From Clusia tigrina (taxonomy: Eukaryota > Arthropoda > Insecta > Diptera > Clusiidae), in assembly GCA_920105625.2 (NCBI GenBank), contig OV050030.1, positions 32,978,516 to 33,042,515 of the forward strand: DNA of 64,000 bases. The letters are read 5' to 3'. Each line of letters starts with the position of its first letter. The first letter of the stretch is position 1. The notes under the pieces were generated by a model, which saw only the letters and a program-made list of their open reading frames with translations, was not told the origin of the DNA and searched no databases. The position numbers and the translations under genes were made by a program. Of the stretch, positions 35,601 to 47,600 are shown one piece after another.

Positions 35601-38600
35601 ACTAGCGAATCATATACAAATCTTGAAATTTGCTGAAATTTTATTTTCACATGATCAGCTGTTTTTTCTTCTGGTTTTCGATAGTATTCAAAGAATTGTG
35701 GAAGTTCTGGTATACAAGAAGTATATAAGAGACTGCACAATTGACATCGGGAGGAGTGAACAAGTGAAAGTGACCAAGTGAACATCGTAGCAGCAACAAC
35801 AGCAGTAAAACAGTGAGCGTAGCCGAGAGTTAATATCGAAGTAGCAGATCAGTTAACCAGTGGCAGTGGCAAAGTGAACATCGCTGGCAGCAAGCAGTGC
35901 AAATGATCACAACCGAATCCTGAGAGCGGCAGCAACAGTGAAAAGTAATCATAGCCGAATCCTGAGAGTGGTAGCAAGCATAGTGAGCGTCGTATTGACA
36001 AGATCCCTTAATTAGTAACAAGTGACAATAGATGGAGTGAACATTGTATGAGCAACAAGCAATTAACCAGTTGCATATTGAAAGTCGTGAGCCACGGGCA
36101 GTTGAGCAGTGATCGTTGCAGAGAGGACGTCGTGTTAGCAACGGAGAGTAAACAAGTAAGCGTCGCAGAGCAGACATCGGTTAGCTGAAGCGGGCAGTTG
36201 AAGCGGATGTAAATAGTCAACTGTGGTGCAACAACTGACTAACTGAAGCCAACTATAAGCGAAGACGAAGTGTGAGAAGAGAGCAAACTTTTAAAGTCAA
36301 TAGTAAGTTAGTTGGACGAATACTAATAAAGCCAATTGTTCTACCTTCAGAAGGAACTGGTTGCTTATTACACAATCCAGCGATACGAATCCATATATTG
36401 AGCTTGGTAAAAATTGTCAGAAAGGCAATTACGTAACAATTTGATATATATGCTGATATTTTAGTTCGTGTATCCTGGCTGATTACATCGAGAGTTTTGC
36501 TTTGCTTTCCGTATTCATGGACTCTCTTTTGAGTGTTTAATATTAGGGGTCTTGTGATACATTTTGTATCTCACTTTCTACAAAGAAACTCTTCTAATCA
36601 ACCCGTTGGGTTCCGTCAAATGTGTTCATGAAGGTGTGTCCCTCTATGGTCTGAAGATGTTTCTCTTTATGGTATGAAGCTGCTCTGTTTGTGGTATCTA
36701 GTGTTTCTCACCAATTGTGCAGGAAAGTGTCCCGCTTAAATTCTGCTTTACAAGGGCATATTTACGAAAATATTCAAAATAGGTCGAGGGAGTCTTCTTC
36801 CCACCTTACGAATACACCTATTTCTATAGACTTGGAGAATTTGACCGAATTCTACTACTTCCTTCATGATTTAATTAAGAAAATTGGTACCCGTCTAGTT
36901 CAATGATATGAAATATAAGGCTGATGAAGTCACTTGCTTGCCCAGGATTGAAGAAATATTTGCCAGGGTCGACTATCCAGATTTCATTTGTGACTGCAAC
37001 TGATTCACAACTTCCACTACGCTGAATATAAATTCTCTTGGATTTGTATGTGAGCCTTTCTCCACCTTTAACCCCCTTCACATGTCTCTATAGCTCTGGA
37101 ACACATTCGCTCAAGACAACTTTTGCAGATTTTCAGCAGCCATTCGGTGATCAGATCCTCTGACTGAATGTTTGAATCACAATTGGGGCTCCGCTATGTT
37201 TTCCTGGTGCCTTGGATGGCTTGAAGCTGCCCTTCGTGATAATTATATTTGAGTTTATCTCGACTGCGCTCAAAAGGGACATCGTTGGTGGAATAGTAAT
37301 CGACACCGCTGGTGGAATAGTAATAGACACCGCTGGTGGAATAGTACTCGACCGACCAGGAAAGTGGGTCTCTAAAAGATAGTCTAGAGTCTCATCACTA
37401 TTTTAGGTCGATGAGCCAATCTCCCTCTTCAGGTAACCAGGACCATTGAGGCAGTTGATATAATCTTCCAAAGTCTGGAGGTCTAAGAGATAAGGACAGT
37501 TGATAGGATCTTCCTAAGTCTAGAGATCTAACAGATATCTTCAACATCAGCGCAGTAATTTCTCAGACTCTCTTTGAGCCTTCCTAAGCTTTCGTTGTAA
37601 GGTTCTAAGTGCATCTTTGGGTAATACATCCAGTCTTCACTGTCCCTAGACTTTTTAGCTTTATTGCAATGTATCCTACAGATCTTCCTGAGGTCCCTAA
37701 TTTGATCACCCCACCAAGGTTTTTGTTTCCCCTGGGATTTCTAAGAGGCAAGAGTCCGATAGAGCTTTGATAAGAGTACCCGGAAGATCCTCCATACAAC
37801 GATCAATGTCTTGGCAAGTTTGTGTGTTGTAGGGTTCTCAGGCAGTTGTCTTGGTACTGTTTCCTTTTAGGGATCCCAGTTAAGCTTCCGAATGTTTCTT
37901 CTAGTCGGAGGGCTTGGTGGTCCATATACAAGATCGAACTGAATCGGTCTATGATCTGAAAAGGAGTGCTCCTCTAGAACTCTCCAGTTTGAGATAAAAT
38001 GTTTTATTCATTCGGAGGCTTCCTGCTTGTTGCGGTAATAAATGTGGGTTCTGATCCCCTTGGAATAGATAAGTAAGTTAGAAGTTATCGAATAATCATA
38101 AAAAACCACCCACCGCGTTCATGAAGAAATCTACAATGTGTTCACGAAGATATTGCATAATGCGGTGATACTCAACAATATTATTTGGGAGTAGGTGCAA
38201 ACCTTTTATTTGCCGAAGATTATCACAATCTTCGGCAAAATAGGCAAAACTGTTACTGATTGAGAACTAGCCCATGGACCACATATCATCCGATGTATAG
38301 TAAAAGAAACCAATGTAAACAAATTATCTGTCTGGTGAAGCAATAGTACAGAAAGTAACTCAAGGTCACGGAGAAGGAGATTTGTCGATATCGAAGTTCA
38401 TTTCTAGGAGATTGGAAAGTCGAACTACAGGAAACTATTTCGATAGATAGTAATAACTGGAGAATGGATGTAGATGACCAGATTACTAGGTGCCTGGTAT
38501 TAGTGCAGTTGAGCTTTTGGTATGCTAGATTCTTCCAGGATGAATTAGTGCCCTTGAGCTTTTAGTATGCTAGATTCTTCCAGAATGAAAGATATCTCCA

Positions 38601-41600
38601 GTGCTTCTAAATCTACTTCAATCTATCACACTAATTTCTTTAGTTGCGCGATGTCCGTTAACCAGATCTGTCTGTGCCCAATATACATATATAATTATAT
38701 ACAATTCGTATTAATAAGAAAAATTTAGGTTTTGCACAGCATTGATCTCTATTTGGATGACGAGAAGTTAGTCAAGCTTGCCTCTCCTAGTGTGCTCACC
38801 GATATTTTCGAGGTATGTCTGAATGAATTTTACAGCAGATTATGAATATTTATTTGTTTCAGCAAAAAGATGTGATACCAGAGGAGATACGAGGGTTTTT
38901 CAACCGTTACACTTACCGGATAATATCGTTTAAGGACTCATATATGCAGTAAGTGTCTTACAAATATTATTACAGCCACCACATTATTTTAAGGATTCGT
39001 TCGTGTTGCGAGTGATAACAAAACTGATTTGAGTCCTTATTGCAGTCAATAGTAGTTTATTCATTATTTTAAGTGCATATTGAGTGAGTGATTGAGCCCG
39101 TGTTTCACTCAATCGTAATTTATTGCTTATTTTAAGAGCGTATTGTGTGAGTGACTCAACCCTTGTGAGTGGTAACAAAATAGATTTGAGTTATTTCATT
39201 CAATCGTATTTTATTGGTTATTTTAGGTGCATAATGTATGAGTGACTCAATCTTTTCAAGTGAAAACAAAATTGATTTGACTCGTCGTTTCACTCAATCG
39301 TTATTTATGGCTTATTTTAAGAGCGTATTGTGTGAGTGACTCAACCCGTCTGAGTGGAAACAGATTTCATTTGAGTCATTGTTGCACTCAATGGTAATTT
39401 ATTGCTTATTTTAAGAGCATATTGTATGAGTGACTCAACCCTTGTGAGTGGTAACAAAAGAGATTTGAGTCGTTGTTTCACTTAATCGTATTTTATTAGG
39501 TATTTGAGGTGCATTTTGTTTGAGTGACTCAATCTTTTCAAGTGAAAACAAAATTGATTTGACTCGTCGTTTCACTCAATCGTTATTTATGGCTTATTTT
39601 AAGAGCGTATTGTGTGAGTGACTCAACCCGTCTGAGTGGAAACAGATTTCATTTGAGTCATTGTTGCACTCAATGGTAATTTATTGCTTATTTTAAGAGC
39701 ATATTGTATGAGTGACTCAACCCTTGTGAGTGGTAACAAAAGAGATTTGAGTCGTTGTTTCACTTAATCGTATTTTATTAGGTATTTGAGGTGCATTTTG
39801 TTTGAGTGACTCCACCCTTGTGAGTAAAACAGATTTCCTTTGAGTCATTGTTGCACTCAATGGTAATTTATTGCTTATTTTAAGAGCGTATTGTATGAGT
39901 GACTCAACTCTGGTGGAGGCACAAGTAGTGTTAAACTACTCAGTATTCAATAAATGTCTGAATTATGAATGTCGGTGTTTAGAATATAATAATGAGATGA
40001 TGAACACAGAGTAGAAGATGAGTTTAAATTACATTCTCGGTATAAAGAGCATACAATCTAATAAGGAAAAGTTGGTTCATTGAGCAATTGCAGGGGACTG
40101 AGTCCAGTGAGCCACTAGTTCGACCTGGCTTGAAATTGTTTACTAGTCGGAACCTCCGAGGTAGTTAATCTATCTTTAAGAGATTCGGTTAAGCGCTCTT
40201 GCTTTGCGAGGAAATTTATTTTAGACCAGTTTAAGAACCTTGAGGATCTATTTATGCTTCATTCGTACAATCTCCATAAATATTTCTTTACAAATCTATT
40301 TCTATCATGCAGGCCAGTGAATGTTTTAACTTCGGAATATTTCTATGAAGGTGATCATTTTCGGATACATATTTGGACCATAAATGATGTGCCCATACGT
40401 TTGGACTTCATTGAGTAAGTTGCTTATTATATATATACGAGTATATAATTAATAAAATCGCATTTACAAACAGTAGAGACAAAATTCTGGAGCCGAATTT
40501 CCACAAATTAGCAGTGAAACTTCGATTACCGTTCAATGTAGTGACCGATAATTTGACCATACGTGGAATACACATGAGCTTCGACCACTACACTGAACAC
40601 GCGAAGAGTTTTGAGCAGGATGTTTTGTCATTTCCGGTTGCGAACGTAAATGCCGGAATTACAGGTGAGTGAGGTGCATCCAACTGGCAACGGAGATGAG
40701 TGCCATTCCAATTTCCTCCCGATTGTTTTTCTATTTCAAGATCTTTATGCCTGCTTGATAAACGAATGGGCCATGCAGGTGGATCTTATCAAAGAAATCC
40801 GGAACTATTTGATAATGAAACGCTACGATTATGAAGAAATTGTGAAGTAAGTACCAAGCCCCGGAAGAGTTAGTTAACGATCCTTGGCATTAGCATATCA
40901 TTATTAATATTGTTACGTAATTGCCTTTCTGACAATTTTTACCAAGCTCAATATTTGGATTCGTATCGCTGGATTGTGTAATAAGCAACCAGTAAGTTCT
41001 GAAGGTGGAACAATTGGCTTTATTAGTATTCGTCAAACTTACTATATATGCTTTAAAAGTTTGCTCTCTTCTCACACTTCGTCTTCGCTTGTAGTGTGCT
41101 TCAGTTAGTCAGTTGTTGCACCACAGTTGACTATTTACATCCGCTTCAACTGCCCGTTTCAGCTAACCGATGTCCGCTCTGCGACGCTCTCCGTTGCTAA
41201 CACGACGTCCGCTCTGCAACGATCACTGCTCAACTGCCCGTTGCTCACGACTTTCAATATGCAACTAGTTAATTGCTTGTTGCTCATACAATGTTCACTC
41301 ATCTATTGTCACTTGTTACTAATTAAGGGATCTTGTCAATACGACGCTCACTATGCTTGCTACCACTCTCAGGATTCGGCTATGATTACTTTTCACTGCT
41401 GCTGCCACTCTCAGGATTCGGCTGTGATCATTTGCACTGCTTGCTGCCAACGATGTTCACTTTGCCACTGCCACTGGTTAACTGATCTGCTACTTCGATA
41501 TTAACTCTCGGCTACGCTCACTGTTTTACTGCTGCTGCTACTACGATGTTCACTTGGTCACTTTCACTTGTTCACTCCTCCCGATGTCAATTGTGCCGTC

Positions 41601-44600
41601 GCTTATATACTTCTTGTATACCAGAACTTCCACTAGCCTTTGAACGCAGTGACGCATGCCTTCTCGCGTGTGTATTTGTAGGGGTTGAAATTGACGCCAA
41701 CCCTAAAACTATCAACCAATCAGATGGCTTGTTGATTTCGTAACAATATATATAATTTTTTATTATGATTATTTATGTCGGCTGTTATTGCCATCAGATT
41801 AAATTGTGTTGAAAAGCATAATAGTCTGAAGCTGGGTCTGGTTTCAAGGACACATGGGGATTATGGGAATGAAGTCGCGGACAAACTTGCGAATAAAGGA
41901 TGTGAGACCAGCTTTGCTGGACCGGAACCTGTTTTTCCCGTACCTTTTGCCTTTATGGCCACTATTAGTGATTGGATCGCCTGTGCACAGAATCGTGAAT
42001 GGGAGGCTATGAAAGACAGCAGATGGGCAAAGGCTGTGTTACCTGTCATTTTCGATATTTCTTCTGTTACTTGGTAGGAGAGACGGCAGTCTACTGGTAG
42101 GACTAATGAGTTATTTTCGAGGGTTAAGCATATGAAAATTATAGGCATAGCAGACTGTGTACTTTACCAAACTTGTGGACAGGGACATCAGACGGTGTAC
42201 CACTTTTTTTGCGTGTGCCCCACTGTCGCTAGGATCAGCCTCCAGGTATTTGGCACTGACATCCTAAGTAATGCAAACTTTGTCTACTTAGGGACTCAGG
42301 ATCTACTGAGGCTTATTCAAAGGAAGGTAGATTCAAAGAAAAATAAAAATGGAACGTCAAATATAGTACAATGGATTGTGATTAGAGTGTTATATATGAC
42401 TAGTTGTTTCGACAGAAAAAAACCACCACTGGCGCAGCTGTGACTGACTGCATTCTACAACATTTTATTACTTTCTATTCCTGTGAAGTTGCTATTTATT
42501 TAATATTTAATTTACATTAGCTCTGAAATCTGCCATTGCCATATGGAAAGGTAGGTTATTCAATCCTGTTGGACACTCGACCATGAATGTTGTAGAGATG
42601 TGTTGTTCTTTAGGTTATAATTTGCGTGAATCCTAAACAATATCTTGGCTTTTATCTAGAGTAGCCAAATAATGTAGCCAACTCTGTCTTCGACTGCCAC
42701 CACTAAATGTTTCGTAACCCGAATGGAACTCCAATTCCAACTCTGGCTCCAACTCCCACTCTACCTTCTGCTCCAACTCTGACTCTACCTTCTGCTCCAA
42801 CTCTGACTCCAACTCTGACTTCAACTCTTGACTCCAATTCTGACTCCAACGAATTTTTATCGCCAGGCACCACTTTTGTGTGTCATAAACCTCCGAATCA
42901 CACGATATCCCTTGAATAATTTCAGCTGCCTGGTATTTCAGTTTGACAACTAATGAGGTTTCGACAGTTCTGAGTTTCTAATTCAGTCTTAGTTTTGTCA
43001 GTCAATGGATGACCTTATTGCCGATGGACCAAAAAAGTCTTCAAAGTTTCCCCACATTTTCCTCTGTTATTCAATCTATCTGCGTAATAACAACGCGAAT
43101 TGTTCATTCGAGAAGTCCGCAGATTGTTGACAATATGCCTGAAAGAGCCAATTCGGACTGTACTTTCATTGAACTCATTTTCATGACTGATGAGACGTGG
43201 ACTTATTAGTTTGGCGGAGAGCAAATTTTGATATGTCGGTTCTATATTGTGAGGTATCGACCGCGACGAACTCCCTCAGAATTTAAGTTCGATGCTACCA
43301 AAGTGAGAACGCAGGGAACCAGGAAAACTCTGATGTGTGGAAGAACAATTCGTGGATTTATACCACCAAAGTGCTCCGTCCCACACTTGGATCATTGCAG
43401 TCGAATCTCTTACCAAAAACTTACTAAATATCTTCGGCAAAACATCGTAGACGCCTGATATGGAGCAGTGCGATTTTTGCCTGCTTCCCAAGATCGTTTC
43501 AGTCCACTGAAGGCATTGATTTTTGTATAGGAGATATAAATGGACGGCGACCTTAGGATCTAATATGTCCCCATCAGAGGTTAAAAATACATCTTTGAGT
43601 CCTATTTTTTGGATTAACGCGATGACGAGCTTTGGCTCCAGAGGTGTCACATCACTAGCAGAGAATTGGAAGAATCTCAAACGTTTCCTGCGTATGTGCA
43701 CGAGAGCCGGGCATTATGTCAGCACATGGAAGGATGTTTCTTCTTCCTCCATACAGAATCTGCAGAAGCCGTCTGAGATGACCCCCTTGTGCACCACATG
43801 TGAGTTGAATTTACAGTGTCCTGTGAGTAGGCCGGTCATCCTCCTAAGGTTTTTCTTAGAGAGATTGATGAGTGATTTGAATGTGGTATGTCCCTAGCAG
43901 ACTCTTTGATACCCTTAGGCCCGGTATATCAACCCGGCACTTGTGTCTAACGTGTGCCTTTGATGACGGCATAAAGAAACTTTTAAAGTGTTTGGTCTTT
44001 AGATTATTCGTTAGCATAAGTGTATCCTTTTGCTTATCGGTTTATGTGGACGGTGATAAAATCAATTTGAAAGATTCCCGGTGTTTGACAATTATATCCT
44101 TCTCCATCAATGCCTTTCACTTGATAACATTCTGTGGTATTTTTCATGAGTTAATATTCACCTGAACATTTTTGGACATATTTTCAGACTCACCGAAGAG
44201 GCGCAAAAGACACGACGACGATCTAGTAGATCGCAAAAGGGAAAAGAGTTGTCGGGAAAGAAACGCAGAAAAATTGCAGCAAGAGAACCACCAATTGTGA
44301 CGGCCAATGACTACCCAGATGTTTGGCAGGATTTCCTGATCAAGGAACAGGAACTATATGAAGCGTTCATTAATACAGTTTATCATCCCGACATCCTAAA
44401 ATTGTCAGAACATGAGGTCTGTCCAGAAATGCCTATTGTAAAGATGATATTCCACACTCGATGCTAAATTATTTCCCTCAGATTAATTTAAAGAAATACC
44501 TCATCTTGGGCGGAATCTATCAATTTCATTTCGTTAGGAAGCCGAAGAATACTGGCTTTTGCAGTGAGAAGTTCAACATGACTTGGCATCTGCATAAGGG

Positions 44601-47600
44601 CAATCTGCATATTAATCAAGGAGTGTTGAGAAAAGATGTCGATGATGCTGAAACGACGGAAACCAGTCTCGAAAGTGCTCCCTCCACCGAACAAGTCGAT
44701 CAATATGATCGATATTTCACGTTGACCTTTGAACTTCCGCACAATTTATGCCGTTGGGGTCAGCCCATGGCATGTCATTTCGAAGCTAGTATTGTCGATA
44801 TCTTTGAACCGAAGCGATTTTCACAGGCGAGGAATAAACGCACCAGCTTTAGGCAGTCCTCAAACGATGGGAGCACTATTGGAGAAGATAAACACTCAGA
44901 CGTATCCAAAATTATTTCAAGTATTTCCCGACCTGCTGGTTCGGTCACAAACACCTTTCACCCATCATTGCGAGTGTCTACGTTAAATTTTCAAGTGCGA
45001 TCCTCAACGGATAGTCTACATGATCAAGATTTAGAAAATTTCATATTAGATTTACCGCTTAGGAAACATCACATAAGCCAACTCCAGAAATATTGTCTGC
45101 CACATATCATTTCTTCATATAAGTTTCCCTTTGAAGACGCAATTGACGATGATAAGAAGACCACAACGGCACCCAGCAGAAGTAACAAGTTCCGACGGAA
45201 ATCTATTATGCAGGATGAGGGAAGCCATAAAATGAGCCAAACAATCTTCACACACGTTGGACAGGATAAGCCGGAGCGTATATTTCCTTTATATCAGAAC
45301 GTTGATTTCTTCCCATCGTCATACGGACAAAACCCGATTATCGCTTTAATCCAGGAAAGAGAGCCAGAGACATTTTTCGAACTGCTCAATGTTCTGGGGA
45401 ACATAGAAAAACAGTATAAGTCCCGCTATCAACACACAATGTTCTTACCAAAATTCAAGCCACCCATGATAAAAGCGCTCCAGAAAGCAGACCCCAAAAG
45501 AGAAACGACACCTATGGTATTGACGAAAGTAAAACGAAAAGGATCGAAAAATACCAGATTGAGTACTCAAAGTGCGAAATTTTTAAAAAGTCCCAGAAGT
45601 AGCATTCTCAGTGGTAGAACAGGTTCTGTGGGCAGTGACAGTTTGGGAGCAAAAAAAGATATTGGTTCGAATACTTCGAAGAAACGCGTGCATGATAACG
45701 TAAAAATCGAAAAACTGCCCAAGGAGCGCATGCAAAGCTTCTCGCAATACTTGACAGAATCCAGAGAATTTATACCAGAACTTCAGGAAGATAATCGTGG
45801 TATAAACAACTCGGTTAATAAGCAGTCGCACTGGACTACGGAGCACATAAAACGTACAGATTTTGACAAAGAGACGAACACAATCACAATATGGACAGAT
45901 CGTTTGGGTATACACTTCTTGTATGCATCACCGATATTACTGATAATGATTTCTTATATTTTAGGTACAATTGGCTTCGCTTTCGAGCGTTATGCCCACT
46001 ATCCCTTCCGTTACTGGAGTGTTGAACGAAGCGAAGACAAGTAAGAATATTTTAACACTCATATCATGGATCAATCGAAATCACAAAAATACAGGGAAGC
46101 TTTCACGATGACCTGCTTTATATGGTGGTGATGCGCGCACATACGCGTGCGTGCGATCGCCACATGTGTTTGTTTTTAGAAGACCACCAGCAGAGAACAC
46201 AGAGGAGGGACACTTAAACGTCAAATTTTCTGAAGTTGAAAAAAAACTGTCTTTGTTTTCATTAGTTGCCTATATGGATAGGTTTGTTTATCAGTGGTTA
46301 ACCAGAATTCTGAAGAAAATCAGCCACACTGCTACAGTTTTGCACATGCGAAAAAGTGTGAGCAAAATAAGAGTAATTTCTCTGTATTCTCTGCCACTAG
46401 GCAGGAAGGATAGATCAGAGAACACAGAGAAAAGAAACTCTTTCGCTGCCAGGGTCCGTAGCGGACACAGCATGATTTTGAGTGGATTCACCACGATTCT
46501 GAGTGGATTCAACACGATTTTCAGTGGATTCATGTACAACGTCCATCTGCTTTATTTCGCTGCTTTGCCGTTTGACGTTTAAGTTTCTTTACTCTGTATA
46601 CTCTGGAATAGATTGCGCTCATGAGGGCATCACTGATTTAGACAGTTTGAACATCACTGATTTAGGCTGTTTGAGCATCACTGATTTAAAGTTTGAGTAT
46701 CACTGATTTGTGAAGATTGAGGACCTCTGTATTAGGCAGTTTAAACATTTATTATTGAAGTTTGAGCATCACTGATTTAGGCAGCTGAGAAGCTTGACAT
46801 GCCCTCAACATACGCAAGAAATTGATGTTTTGATCTTAATGTTCCTTAATACGAAAAACCTCTCCTTTAGTGTTTTCATGTTCTAAGTTTCAAATAGTGT
46901 CAAAGATCACAAATTTAAACTGACATCTAACGGAAAATAGTTGAAGCAGTAGGATTATTATTAATTCTACTAATTCGAGCGTACCATGATCATAAAGATC
47001 TAACGTAGACCCTTAGACTATTCCAGGGTCGTCAAACAGTGTATCCAGCTCTACCACCAACAATCTCGCAATACGATTCCATCTAACTCCGACGTCGACT
47101 TCCACCACTGGCACAATTGCAACTCCGTATCCAATTCCGTATCCAACTCTGACTCCAACCTTAATTATAGTAAGAAGACCTTAAATGCAGATGAGCATAT
47201 CTAATATGCATAGAGTAACTTTTGCATTAAATTAACATCATCATCATCATAATTGGCTGAAAATCATTGTTGACCATTGCCGAGTTTTTAGCCTTCACCA
47301 GTCGTCTCTGCTAAGCTCAAATTAATGCCAGTTAGAAACACCAAGTGAAGCCAGGTCTTTCTAAACTTGGTCCTTTCATCGTAACGGTGGCCTTCCCCTA
47401 CTGCGCCGCCCACCCGGTGGCATCGAGTGCTTGGCTGGAGTACTTTAATCCATTCGCACGACATGATCCATCCAACGCAACCGCTTTTTGCTAATGCATT
47501 GCACTATGTCAATGTCGGCGTACAGTTCATTCAGCTCGTCCTTCCATCTGATTCGATACTCTGCGCAGACGCATATAGGTCCATAGGTACTTCGAAAACG

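Larger units (their letters stand above)
30090..38728 (+). other. DNAI7 intron 3 (8.6 kb)
   Basis: Contains the 197-bp array, three LINE fragments, dispersed repeat A copy 2 and an LTR copy. 36,439-37,249 and 31,254-31,559 show nothing recognisable. Confidence 0.6.

Noticed and set aside
35830..41504. Cys-rich ORFs at 36177-35830 and 41127-41504 as related small proteins
   Set aside because: Both are the same antisense shadow of the LTR leader.
43009..43209. MTDETW string as a mariner fragment
   Set aside because: Single short motif, no flanking mariner sequence that could be followed.
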